A DNA stretch of 29,012 nucleotides from Pelargonium nanum (Eukaryota > Streptophyta > Magnoliopsida > Geraniales > Geraniaceae). The position numbers and the translations under genes were made by a program. The stretch is from assembly GCA_036897485.1 (NCBI GenBank), contig JAYMTF010000865.1:1-29012 (forward strand), written 5' to 3'. Under the pieces are notes generated by a model that saw nothing but the letters and a program-made list of their open reading frames with translations, was not told the origin of the DNA and did not search any database. Shown here in pieces: positions 1 through 11,395 of this stretch (its first letter is position 1; each line of letters begins with the position of its first letter).

Positions 1-849
1 CCAGTTATTAATAAGATAAACATACCCCTTCAAAAAAAAAAAAAAAAAACTAAGTATAGCTGAATTTTGATTTCAACCATTAAAATAATTGTTGGTCAAT
101 ATTTTAATATGTAATATGATATCACAAGTTGGTCAAGTCAACAACTATATTTTTTTATGTTAAACTGTCATTAGTATCTATGATGTCATTTATGAAATAA
201 CTCTTTAAAAAATTATAAGTTTTTTTAATTACGTGACGTGTTTAAATTTAATTATGCATATAGATATAATCGATCAAAAATAAATACGCGTAAAATTAAG
301 TTTTAAAGTTATTTTCATACGTCTACTATTATATCTATCAATTCATGAAGTAAAGATTTTATCTAGTTATATTGAAACAAAATATCTTTGGATTTGAAAT
401 AATTGTTTTATTTAATTTATAAGAAAATTGAGTCATATGCACAATCAAAAGTTTTCTCAAAGAGGAAGGATTGGGCATCAAGTAGGTTAACCAACCTAAT
501 ACAACATTCCAAATAAATGTAAATGATAATGTAATGTATTTTTCACCTTTTCCTTTATTTTTTTCCTCAATGGAGCTTTCTTGCTTTTGAACCTTTGACT
601 TGTGAATTAACACAAACATCAAACCACAAGTTACATGGATAGTGGATCAAGCCCAATAGTGACAATTAATAGCACATGAGATTGGGCCATCAAGCCCATA
701 ATAGTCTAAAATAGTCTCTCCCTTTTACATTTTGAAGTTTGAACCACAACCCTTCCCTCCAACAGGAAAAACATATAATGCCAAGTTTCTTACAAGTTAC
801 AATTATGTATATATAGCTTTTCAATTTAGTGAATAGATGGTCTAAACTC
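1..849. other. AT-rich intergenic DNA, no gene seen
   Basis: No reading frame here has family-like composition, and no RNA gene is recognisable. The stretch has poly-A/T runs (for example 32-49). It also has a small cluster of TGGGC/GCCCA motifs, including a 7-bp inverted pair, GCCCAAT at 651-657 and ATTGGGC at 681-687, with the direct repeat ATCAAGCCCA on both sides. Such site-II-like words can be TCP-binding sites, but no gene start is visible nearby. Confidence 0.6.
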
Positions 850-1290
850 AATATTTACCTTTTGTTAGGAAGAGACACCCCAACACTCATAATGGCCCAC
901 ACATTACATATTGCTTCACACAAAACCGACCATAAAGCCCCTCATCAGAATAGTTCGTAGGAGGAAACTTGAGGCGCAAGTCATGAAGATGACTTAGGCA
1001 GAGAACTAAGGAATAGCCAAATTTTACAATATCAATATGGGGAGGCTAGGGAATAGACAGTCGTTATAAATATAAATATGGGGAGGCAAACAATGAGGAA
1101 GGAAGCATAGAAGACTCTAAATATTAAGATTATCTCAAGTAATATCTAATTTGGGGGTCATAGGGATTTCCACTCGAAGAAACCTTATTTTGCAGATCTA
1201 GGAGTAAAGAAAAGAAAGAAGAAACTCCCAAGATTTACAGGTCGAGGAGTGCGGAGTAACACTTTTACCTATGAGCTAACACGTGAAAAA
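850..1290. mobile_element. Possible decayed LTR-retrotransposon fragment
   Basis: This patch differs from its surroundings: it is purine-rich and less AT-rich. It has the word ATATGGGGAGGC twice (about 1035-1046 and 1077-1088), and the second copy follows a TATAAATATAAATA stretch that resembles a TATA box inside a plant LTR. No terminal repeats, primer-binding site or coding domain could be found, so class and boundaries are uncertain. It could equally be unique intergenic DNA. Confidence 0.22.
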
Positions 1291-1600
1291 AAAAAGATAT
1301 GTATTAAGGTCGATGACTTTTGTTTTATTTGATCATTTCATAGAAGCTTTGTTTATTAGTAACTACCTTTATTGCTCTTTTTATCATGTAGAATTTTACA
1401 ATATTATAGTCCACAAATTGTGGGTCATAATCATGAATTATGAACACAATAATAGGTATCAAAACCTTATCTACCAAATGCTTTAAATTAACTAACATGG
1501 GCTTAGAGCAACAACAACATATAAAGATAAATGGGTCTAGAAATTGTAGTAAATTAAAAAATTGATATGATATCTCCATATATCTATATATTATGCAATG

Positions 1601-1620
1601 CAATGGCAATGGCAATGGCA
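1601..1620. repeat. Hexamer microsatellite (CAATGG)3
   Basis: Three perfect tandem copies of CAATGG (1601-1606, 1607-1612, 1613-1618) followed by CA, and preceded by related GCAATG units. It lies in non-coding DNA. Confidence 0.8.
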
Positions 1621-3260
1621 AGAACAGCTCAATTATCATCTGTCAAATTATGTGTGGGTCAGTGGCAATTTAGCCTTTTATGCCCACTTGACCCTCTATT
1701 TACACTTCAATTATGGGCCTAATTTGCATACAAAATGAGTAGGGTGGACACAGACTTAATCATCCATGAAAACCTACCTATTTTTGGAAAGTTTACTGAT
1801 GAAAATGATGTCTCCATTACATTAGCAGTACCATCTTTTTGGCAGATGAAGGCTTAAATAATGTAAGATTTCATTCAAGAAATTGCCCCCACATTATATA
1901 ATTTGACAACTCATCATCAAATTATTTAACTTCTCAATTGGTTTTACAACATCATGTGATGCCAATTTATATTTTAGTTCACTTGAGTGAGACCAGTAAG
2001 CTAATATTGATAGGGTTAAACAGAAACAAACTATCATGAGGTTGGTCCAAACTTTGGTTTTAGCCATCAGACAAACATTGAGTTTTCAACTTGATAAATT
2101 GTCCTCATAGACATCATGTAAAACAACTAGTTAACAATAACAATATAAAATAAATTTTATTACCATTGAGTCGTTCTAAATTTTGTACAAAATGATGTGT
2201 CAGTTTATGTATGAAATATCATGCATTTCACTAAGCGTAGTTTTTTTATACCGAAATAGAAACGGTAAATACTAATTGATATACTGAGTTCGTTTGACAA
2301 CCATCAAATTTATGAAAGAAGTCACTACTCCGAACCTTCACAATTCACGATGCTTTGCTCTCTTAATTTCCCCTGGGAGTTGTTACTCTTGAGATCAACT
2401 ATTGTTTTATTTTTTTATCTATGTGAGTTCCCACTTCACGCTATTTCCCCCTAGCACTAAGATCTACTCGGGTAGAACGATGCATTCTATATATTCTTGA
2501 GGATTGACATAGAGATCATTTTGATAATAATACCATGTATAATTCATGTCTATTTCAGAAAAAAAGCATAGTAATTACTAGAGATATTTTATATATAAAA
2601 TACCCTTTCAATTTTAGTACGAGCTTAAATCAAACTTTAGACAAGTGCGCGCATGGAAGATTTTTTTTGCTTGTTGTCCTTTAATTGTTCTTTTTTCCAT
2701 TTAATGATCGTTGCGTTTATTTATGAGTATGAACGTGTTTATACATATTAAGATATGCATATCTTTTCGTTTACGGCCACTGTTAATACGCGTGCGCATA
2801 TGTACGTGTAAAACGTTGATATTTACGAGTGTAGAGATCGATTTGAAGGGTATTGACAATGCTATGATGTATGTGAAAGCATATCCTCCACAAGGGAAGA
2901 GGAATGGAGATAATATGTAGTGCATTTGATCATTTTGGATATCTATTCCAAAATTAAGCACTAATGATATGAAATTTTTATAAAGTTGTTTTGTACTCTT
3001 TCCTTAGAAAGGAATGTAATTAAAGGTATTTAATTTGTGTGGTTTTAAGATAATGATTCCATTTGATGATAGTGAGATGGTCCCAAAGTCAGCAAAGAGA
3101 AAGCCATTTGTGAGGTAGCCTCTTGTTGTCAATTTCTGTGACCTAGCTATGCCTCATGGAATATACTTAACAATGTCTTTTCATAAGAAAATGACACCAC
3201 AAAACCCAAATATCTCCAAATCTTTTTGCTTAATTATATTTTATTTTTTGGGGTTTTGGG

Positions 3261-3317
3261 AGATGAAATCAAGGTAATTTACTACTATATATTTAGTAGA
3301 TGAAATCAAGGGTAATT
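3261..3317. repeat. Short tandem duplication, about 37-bp unit
   Basis: AGATGAAATCAAGGTAATT at 3261-3279 recurs at 3298-3317 with one inserted G (AAGGGTAATT). The copies are 37 bp apart. This looks like a local slippage-type duplication in non-coding DNA and has no apparent function. Confidence 0.75.
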
Positions 3318-4400
3318 GTTTTGGTTGATGATATATAATTACATCAAAGCCTCTAGCTTCTTCATTCAGCTTCTAGAGCTTATTAGTAAAGAAATTGAAG
3401 TTGATGAATTAAAAAAATATATATTTATGAGTTGATAATTTGGAAAATATATTTATTTGTTTCTTTCAAGTGTCAACTCTATAACCTTAATGCCCAAGTC
3501 ATATCCTTGTTATTTTAGTTAATATGCCAAGCCTACTTTAAACAAATAAAACAAATCATTTCAAAATTTAAAAAATAATAATTAAACTTCATTTTCTTGG
3601 AAAGGATTGTTCACTTTCAATATTTTTCATCAGATCATACATCTTTCTCAAGTTTGCAGCCAGTCAATTTATGTCATTACATAAATAAATTTATTTATAA
3701 AATTATTATGTATAAAAAAAATTATTGAAGCTTTTTTATATAATTTAATATACAAAATTAATTCACATAAAATCAAACTGTTTTAAATCCAAAGGAAAAA
3801 AGGCAAAAATTGGATGATAATGATATAATGATAAAAATAATAATATGACATTAATGGAAAGGTCCACTTTGATCATAATGGTGAATATGTTCATATTCTT
3901 GATATGATCCTTAATTCTCTGAAATAATTACCTCTATGCAGTTAAATAATTAAAATTATATATATCAAAGAATCTTGAAGTAGCTAATTAACTCCATTTT
4001 TTTACAGTTTGAGTTAATTTAATTTGATTGCATGTTCTTGCTTTTCCATATAGATTCTTCACAAAACTAGGAATGGATAAAGAAGAAGATATTAAAAAAG
4101 CAAATGAAAGAAATGAGGTCATTTACCTTCTAGGGTTTTATGCAACAAATGCTATGTATCTTCACTTACAAGCCATGATTAATGGATCAAAATAGCAAAT
4201 TCTTGGCACACCACAATTAAATGATCAAGAAATGCAAGATATCATATGAACAAATTATAAACAATCCCATAACCATAACCATATCATCATCTGTTAATTA
4301 AAATTTGCTGCAACAATTAAAGTTCTTTACAAGGATTTTCTTAGTGTTTGTATACATATTGATAAATAATTCCTATATAGCTACAGCAAAATATCATTAA

Positions 4401-4807
4401 AATTATAATCTTTTTTCTACAATATCATCTTCCATCATTTTTGTCTCTCTCTCTCTCTCTACCCATATTCAACAAACCAAATATATCTGTAAATATATAT
4501 GTAACTATATAGTATATAAAAACATATATATAAATTATATATATGGCCTCACCTCTTCAAATTTGCTGCTACTAATCTGATCCTTACCCTCTCTACACAC
4601 TTAATTAATTACCTATTAATCAACCAAAATCTCAATCCCAAACTCCAAATATATATACTCTACATGATCACCATATCATCATCAATCAACTATTCAATTT
4701 CTAGTACTATTCAATTTTTTTTTTGACCTCCATGAGATTGATCATGAGCATGTATATAAATGATTGTATATATATATTTTTCGTACCCGGAGCATGCAAA
4801 TCATCAC
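4401..4807. other. 3' flank of the NOR-like NAC gene; low-complexity AT and CT runs
   Basis: This lies just downstream of the stop codon of the minus-strand NAC gene and so should hold its 3' UTR and polyadenylation region. It contains a TC run at 4444-4460 (GA on the gene's strand), long AT/TA runs between about 4480 and 4545, and a T run near 4714-4724. No canonical AATAAA is obvious close to the stop on the minus strand, which is common in plants. Confidence 0.5.
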
Positions 4808-6083
4808 TTAAGAGTACCAATTCATGCCGGGAAGCTGAAACTGTTGCCGGAAAACGCCGTCTCCGAGCGACCCCAGCATTGCCTGTTGATGCAACTGTGG
4901 CGGCGTCTGCGGCAGCCGAATCCGGCCAAATCCCATCTCTGCGTCTTCCCCCTCCGCCGCCGACCTCCCGACGTCGCTGCTCGTGCTGTCCGGGTGATAT
5001 CTTTTGCTGGAGGAGGTCCCGGCGGCGCCGGAATTGGGGTCGGCGTCGGTCCAGTAGAGCGACGGGAGGGTCCGCTTCAGGGGGAGGCCGGAGGCGGACT
5101 GTTGCTGGACCATCCCGGCGGTGGCGTCACTGCTGAGCATTCCGTCGAACAGGTGGTGTTCGCTTTCAAGCAATGCACCGTAGTTCATGGATTTTGAGCT
5201 GGGAAGGTGTAGCTTCGGCTGCTGGCCCACCGATATCGACGGCGGTATCGAGCCGAGCATGTGGTGGTGGTGGTGATCGTCCATCGAATCCTCCTTGTCG
5301 TGGTCCATCGGCCGGTGGGTATTGTTCTTCTGGTAAATCCGGCAAAGCACCCAATCATCAAGCTGCGTACACCAAATCAAAATCCAAAAACATCATCCAA
5401 ATAGGTTTTTCGAAACAAAAAATGGGTAATCAACAGATTTTACAATAATTAATTAATAAATTAATTACCCTTAACGAGTTCTTTTTCCCGATGTCGCATC
5501 CCGGAGGCTTGTTGTTGGGCTTATTGTCCGTGAGACGATACTCGTGCATGATCCAATTCGTTTTGATCCCTTTGGGAGGCTTGCCTCCGTAGAACACAAG
5601 AGCCTTCTTCACACCAACTTTTTGAGTCCCTCCGGAGGTCAGCACCGGCTTGTCCGTCCCGGTCGCCTTCCAGTACCCGGACGTAGCTGCCCGGTTCGGC
5701 CTAGCTCCGTTCGGGTACTTCCGGTCTCTCGGACTGAAAAAATACCATTCATGCTCTCCAAACGTGGCCTTAGCTGTTGATGTCACAACAAAAAAAAGTT
5801 ATGTACTATTAATTACTATTACTCTTGCTCGTACTCGCAACGTTTGACAGTATCTCAAAAAATTAGTCTGATTGAAAAGACGGGTATTTATTTATTTACC
5901 GGGAAGCTCCCAGGGATCGAATTTGTAGAGATCGACCTCGGCGATGATTGCCACCGGAAGAGGAGCGGAGGTGGCCTTTTTCTTGAGGTAGTGGACCACG
6001 AGCTCCTCGTCGGTAGGGTGGAAGCGGAAGCCCGGCGGGAGCTGAGGCTGCTGCGAGCCCATCGACGAGTCGGTGCTCTCCAT
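4808..6083 (-). CDS. NOR: NAC transcription factor, NOR/NARS (ANAC056/ANAC018) clade
   Basis: Three exons: 6083-5900, 5773-5469 and 5362-4808 (stop TAA). The introns are 126 and 106 nt with GT-AG ends, in phases 1 and 0, and the product is 347 aa. Seen: an N-terminal NAC DNA-binding domain at about residues 15-173. Its subdomains run in order: [78 protein letters not shown], then [12 protein letters not shown]. The rest is a low-complexity activation-type tail with an HHHHH run (residues 193-197), a QQQ tract and a NWYS end. The family binds CACG-core DNA as dimers in the nucleus. The N-terminus MESTDSS, the [11 protein letters not shown] stretch and [15 protein letters not shown] point to the clade of tomato NON-RIPENING and Arabidopsis NARS1/2, which control ripening, senescence and seed-coat development. 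The start codon has purine -3 and G +4. The exact orthologue within the clade is inferred. Confidence 0.95.
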
Positions 6084-6105
6084 TTCTCCGGCCAGTGTGG
6101 ATGTT

Positions 6106-6177
6106 TCAGTGATGAATTTGATCGGCGATGATCGTCGGAGGTTGATGGAAAATTTTCAATAAAAAGAGGCAGAGCAT
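6106..6177 (-). CDS. Possible upstream ORF (23 codons) in the NOR-like 5' leader
   Basis: The only ATG on the minus strand between 6177 and the main start at 6083 opens a 23-codon frame ending in TGA at 6108-6106. That is 22 nt before the main ATG, with no overlap. The peptide begins [14 protein letters not shown] and resembles no peptide I know. It could reduce translation of the NAC protein if transcription starts upstream of 6177. No clear TATA box fixes the start site, so this is conditional. Confidence 0.35.
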   Translation of the reverse strand: MLCLFLLKIFHQPPTIIADQIHH

Positions 6178-6240
6178 ATTACAAATACAATTTCTCTCTC
6201 ACTCCTTTATTCAAAAATGAATTAAAAAGTTTGGAAAAAA

Positions 6241-6260
6241 GCCCATCTTTTTAAATGGGC
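6241..6260. promoter_or_regulatory. Inverted site-II-like pair GCCCAT...ATGGGC upstream of the NOR-like gene
   Basis: GCCCAT at 6241-6246 and ATGGGC at 6255-6260 form a perfect 6-bp inverted repeat with an 8-bp AT spacer, about 160-180 bp upstream of the ATG. TGGGC words are known as site II elements bound by TCP factors. The position fits a proximal promoter, but function is inferred from motif and location only. Confidence 0.4.
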
Positions 6261-6459
6261 ATGGAGCTAGAAATGGACTATGGTGGGCGGTGGCAGCGAT
6301 TCCCTGCGACGCGGCTGTACGCTAACCTTTATCGTGGCGGGTCCTGGACCATTCGATCGGGGGCAGATCGGTCATTTCGGGGATCAGATTCAGTGGGACT
6401 AGAGGTGGTATTGTGGGCGATGGGTAGATGAACTGGAGTTCGGGCCGTTGATGAGTCGA

Positions 6460-6530
6460 CACGTGGCGAAGAGAAACGTGGGTAGGATCGACACGTGGGG
6501 ATGGGGGAGGTGGGGACCACGATGCCACGT
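6460..6530. promoter_or_regulatory. ABRE/G-box cluster upstream of the NOR-like gene
   Basis: Four ACGT cores fall within 71 bp: CACGTGGC at 6460-6467, ACGTGGG starting at 6476, CACGTGGGG at 6492-6500, and CCACGT ending at 6530. They lie 377-447 bp upstream of the ATG, inside a GC-richer island (about 6240-6600) that contrasts with the AT-rich flanks. Clustered ABREs are bound by bZIP AREB/ABF factors, and a CACG core can also be read by NAC proteins. This suggests ABA or stress responsiveness and perhaps NAC input. Confidence 0.6.
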
Positions 6531-6659
6531 AAGCGAACAGAAAAATGAGGGAAAAGAAAAAATAGGGGAAAGACATAAGACGGATAAGTCTGCGGTCGGA
6601 GAAAGCTTTACGCTTCATGTCATGCTTTTGTTATGCAAATACCACCAAATCTCATAAAG

Positions 6660-8790
6660 GACACATCTTCAATTTTTTTATTTTTTTTAAGAGGACTTGT
6701 TAATTCTATATTTTACCTAATTAACCCAACTTTTTATTTTATTTTTGTTTTTATTTTATGTGGCTTGTATTCGACGGTTATGTTTCAATTTCAATTATTT
6801 TACTTTGACCGCTTATATCATGCGGCTATTCATCATTAATGGTTGAATTTAGTATCTTTAAATTGACAGCCAATTGGAAACGAGAGAATCTAGGTGCACA
6901 ATAACTACGTGTAGCAACGTGTCGAGTTCTTGTTTGCGGGGAGTTCGAATGGTAGGTGTTGAATTTTTATCATTTATAGTTAACTTTAACGTGATAATTA
7001 TAAACAGAATTGGAATACTTATAATTTTTATAATGAGTGTTGATTCAGTTTTAGCATGATAAAGAAATGTTATAATTAATACGACCTCATACATAAAATA
7101 TGTAGAATAAGCTGAGAAATTAGGCATAAAGGTACGAGCTATTGTCTTCCAAAACAATATCATGTTGATTATAATGTAATAAATATTAATTTGTTGATGA
7201 AAGTTGGGTAAGTGATAAGAATTGGTCAATTTCGCCAATAATGTTTAAACCCGTATTTTCTTACTAGCAGTCTCTCTCGTACAATGAGTTACAACTACTA
7301 TTCAATATTTCTACTGAAGCCTGTAATATATATGTATGTGAAAAGTCTAGAAGAGTTCGATGATATGTTACTTTCTGTAGAAAATATTGACTTGTAGCAT
7401 ACAAAAACTCGATGAATGAACTTAAAAAACAAGTAACTAAAAAGTATCGGTTATTTATATTTTCAAATAGTAGAATAACATTTAGTTTGTATCAAAATTT
7501 GATGGTTAAAATGACCTTTTTATTAACACATGAACTCACAAATATCATAGAAAGAGAGCTAAAAAGGTTACCAAGAGGGTTTGACCAAAAAAACAAAGAA
7601 TAATGGATGGGCACAAAGAGAAAATTAGGAGAATCACAAGTAACTTTATAGCAATGGCCAAAAAAGAAATAAAAAAGAAAAAAATTGATATATGTGTGGG
7701 GTCCAATGCTGGTTGCATGATGGACCAAAGGGACCCATTGTGATCACTTGTTGTAGTCCATTTGTTATGATGAGAAGACTAGAAAAAAACAGAGGACCCC
7801 ACAATTCAATACCATCAACCAATCACATCTCACATTTCAATTCTTTAACACCTCAACCTCAATCTCAACTCAACAACACACACTCTCTAGATTCTATTAG
7901 CTGCTATGTTGCTACTCTTACTAGTTGTTAGTGCCTCTAATTTATTATTTTAATAATGCTAACTCAACTACCTTTCAACTTTTCTTATTGTAATTTTTAA
8001 TTTTATTTATTGATCTTAATCTCTTGATTATTTTATTAATTAATTAGTTGAAGTTAATCACACTCACAACAACCAGATTAGATTAGAGGGATTGATGTGG
8101 AATAACTGAAACAACATGGGTCCCTCAAATGCATGACACATCCCCCCACTTTTTATTGTTTTCCTAGTAATTAATAAATACTTTTGTAGTAGTCAGATTC
8201 GCTGTCGATTATTCATGTTCTTTCACGTGAGTAGAACTCCAGTGTCTTTAGATTAATTCGTTATATTTTTGCTAAAATGGCTCATTTAAATCATGTAGAT
8301 TTTGTTTTTGCGGTCCACAAACCAAATGTTTTATGCCTGAAGTAAATTTTAGATCTCTTAATAAGACTTTGGATAGTGTGGATTGCAATTTCCATTTCTA
8401 TTCTTTGTTAGCTATCATCCTGTTTGAAGTAATAACATGACTAGCATAACATTATTTGCAATAAAAATAAATAAATACTATTGTGATTATTTTTCATTTC
8501 ACGTTTTAATTAACCAATATCACTTGTGACTAATCACAATGATTTTCATGTTTCAAGATTTGCATTTCATGTCCTCTAAAGTTGTCAAATTTATTACTGT
8601 ATCCATCATTTCATGTCCACCATTGATCTTTTGTTGGTTATATATCTTCTTCCTCTCTTTTTTTTTCTTTTTTGTGAGATCAGTATTTATTTTTTTTGAA
8701 AAGTTGTGATATCAATATTAAATATTGTTATAAACACTTAATATTTATGTTACATTTTTTAATTTAAATAATTAAAAGAAAGATGTATAT
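6660..8790. other. AT-rich intergenic DNA, no gene seen
   Basis: Beyond the NOR-like promoter there are only short AT-biased frames without recognisable domains. The 7690-7740 stretch has a loose inverted arrangement of GGGTCC and GGACC, too imperfect to call. Nothing else stands out. Confidence 0.55.
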
Positions 8791-8814
8791 AACTTAAGTA
8801 CTTGAGAAAACTTG

Positions 8815-8990
8815 TTGTTTTATTTATTTTTTTATATGCAATCGGTACTCTTATTAAAAATCCGAGGTGGGTGAATAAAAATACAAATGTAGCTAAGCTA
8901 AAACGCTACAAGGAAAAGAAACTCAGGAATCAAAACTAAGCGGAACCGAAAAGGAATCGAAAATACATGAAAGCAGCGAAAAACTAAAAT
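8815..8990 (-). mobile_element. Possible decayed LINE 3' tail
   Basis: Read on the minus strand, this ends in an AATAAGAG-type stretch followed by an A-rich run (T run at about 8827-8833 on +). The composition resembles the 3' untranslated tail of plant LINEs. No RNase H frame or target-site duplication could be recognised, so this is weak and rests on shape only. Confidence 0.18.
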
Positions 8991-10783
8991 AATCACAATA
9001 AAATGAATAGTTCACATCAAAAAAATAAATGAAGAAAAATTAATACTTCAATTTAAGTCAGTATATTGAACATGTATGGTTGGGAAGACATTAAAATGAC
9101 TGATTAATTAGTAATATGACCCTAATTTTTATAGATGGTTATTAAAATTATTGACATGGATGAATAGTTTGGGACCACTAGTTTTTATATTATTTTTTCA
9201 GGTTATAGATACATTGTTATAAGATGTCCCACTTTCTAGTTTCTATCATTTCAAATCTGCATTTTGGTAATTTTCTTAGTACCTTTTGTTAGAATATATA
9301 AAAATAGATTAGAATCCACATAAAACAGAAGATAACAAATGATAGAATACATATATGATATTGATTCCAAAGGTTGCTAGCCCTTCTTCATTATATAGTT
9401 GGTCTTTGTAAACCTAAATGTGGTCATGGATATTATGTTAATAAAATATTGATTAATTTTTTTCAATTCTTCCAATCAATGCTTACTCTAGTTTTAGAAC
9501 ACTACATCTAGTTTTGTTGCATATATTTAGTATAATTCTTATTATAATTTATCACATTTTTATTGGTCAATGAGAGTACTCATTCCATTAATTTTTATAT
9601 GCATAATTAATTCCCTAAAAGCTCTATAAGATGTGGCACCTCTTATTCTCTTTTCCTTTTTAGGATAAAATAGATTTAGAAAGTTTCCATTTGAATTCAT
9701 TTTCTTTATAAACAAAATCTAATGACTTCAGGTATTAGTTTATGATCTCCAAAATCCACATTATGAGATTTTTCTAATATTCAATCCACAGTTTTCTGCA
9801 TAATTGCCAAATGGATTATCAAATTATGTTGACATTTAATTGATTATTTTAATACTAATATAAAGTTTAAATACCTAGCTAATAAACTAATGGAAAAAGT
9901 TTCCTAATTCCATGGTTAATGTGGACCAGCTACAATATTAGATATATATCTTATAGAGTTCGAAAATTTTCTATAAAAGAAAAAGATAAAAGTTGCAGTG
10001 AGTAGTGACATTTTGAATTGTGGAACTTAGTGTCAAAAAAGAAACAAAAATGACATAAAAGCTAAAACAGTACTGAAGGCCCTCACCATTGTGTGTGACA
10101 GCTGAACGATCATCCATATATACGAACATAGAAGGTATTCAAAATTGTTGATACAAACGATCGTTTTAAAAATTCGTAACATTATATGCTCGTTAAAAAT
10201 TTCAAATTCAATCAGTCATACGTACTATTGTTTATAATTTTATCTCAATCTGAAATAGAAAATAAGTGAAGAGGTCATAAGTCATGAAATATACATATAT
10301 GACACCAAAGTATTGGTATCTAGCATAGGGCAAGAGCCAGAGAGGTAGAGGCCCCATCTGATCTCCTATTCATTCTGATTTTGTGGATCCCACAATAAAT
10401 AAAAATAATTTCTCCTAACTAATAAATATATTCATATATACCATAGACAATCATTGAAGTGGATCACTTCCAAACTTCCAATTGAATAATTGATAACTTA
10501 TTAGTAATAGTCCTATGTTTGCATGCCATTTCTCCAAATACTATTTATTAGCAAATGGTCATCCCCTCCCATATCAGCAATTTGATCATGTATATTTCAT
10601 AAATAATTTCTATGAATTTTTAATTTTATTAGTGAGTAACAAAAAAATACTTTAGACAAAAGGTTTGTATGAAATTGTAACCAGATTGGATTCATACCCT
10701 TTTGATAGAGATGAGGCATATGGGAGCATTTTGGGACATTGATGTTTGTGGCTTCTTTAGTTTCTTTTGTTAGAGTCCAAGTG

Positions 10784-10828
<45 letters not shown>

Positions 10829-11268
10829 TCAGTCATATGCTATAGAGACTCGATAAAGTTATAAAAGTTTGACATGTTACAGATTAATAATTATATTTAG
10901 CTTGATGAATTTTTTAGTGCATAATAGTCGATTAAATCCAATTCAAATGTGTCTTGGTTGTACTATCTATTCTTTCTCTCCCACACAAATATATATTACA
11001 GTGTTGAGTCATTGGGCATAAATGAGATGATATTATGTGGTCATATTTTGCCAAATTATGGTATCAGTCAGTTTCCGAAATCTCTCATGGTAAACCTAAC
11101 AAGCTCTTTATTTTTCTTACATGGAAAATAGTAAATATGCATGTGCATCTTCTATCTCAATTCATACTAAGCCAATTTTCATCCATGTTTTTATTGAAAA
11201 GCTCAACCAAATGGAACCAAACTAGGTCTATTATACAATATCAATTGTTTCATAGATCTAAAAAGTAA
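8991..11268. other. AT-rich intergenic DNA with one microsatellite
   Basis: No gene or RNA is recognisable on either strand. Open frames are short and AT-driven; one is simply the translated (TAA)n run. The only defined structure is the microsatellite at 10788-10826. Confidence 0.55.
10788..10826. repeat. Microsatellite (TAA)13
   Basis: Thirteen uninterrupted TAA units, the longest perfect simple repeat in the window, in the intergenic DNA between the two NAC genes. It is likely length-polymorphic and without coding role. Confidence 0.95.
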
Positions 11269-11395
11269 CCGCCAAGCGTGTGGATCAACTGATAGAAACT
11301 ATTCCAACTTAACACGAGGTCTCGACTCTTAAGTTCGAGAGGATGAGATTATTCTCCCCCGACTAAGTCGGTCTTATATATATATATCAATAATT
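11268..11395 (+). mobile_element. Possible decayed tRNA-derived SINE
   Basis: The patch has a box-A-like word, TGGATCAACTGATAG (about 11280-11294), close to the tRNA form TGGCTCAGTTGGTAG. A box-B-like AGTTCGAGAGG (about 11332-11342) follows some 50 bp later. After it come GACTAAGTCGGTCTT and a TA-rich end. This order and spacing fit a diverged plant SINE. No target-site duplication was found and box B is imperfect, so chance remains possible. Confidence 0.3.

Larger units (their letters stand above)
1291..4400. other. AT-rich intergenic DNA, no gene seen
   Basis: Both strands were read. All open frames are short (under about 105 codons), AT-driven and without recognisable domains. The only local structures are a hexamer repeat near 1601 and a short duplication near 3261, listed separately. 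The right end grades into the 3' flank of the NOR-like NAC gene. Confidence 0.6.

Noticed and set aside
4723..5197. Plus-strand open frames of 137 and 145 codons over the NOR-type third exon
   Set aside because: They are antisense shadows of the GC-rich exon, with Arg/Ala/Ser-rich low-complexity products. The minus-strand frame joins by splice sites into a complete NAC protein.
6322..6618. 98-codon minus-strand frame with a hydrophobic N-terminus upstream of the NOR-type gene
   Set aside because: It lies in the GC-rich promoter island across the ABRE cluster. The Pro-rich product has no family resemblance and there is no sign of its own promoter.
10597..10836. 79-codon minus-strand frame starting with a long isoleucine run
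   Set aside because: The Ile run is just the translated (TAA)13 microsatellite.
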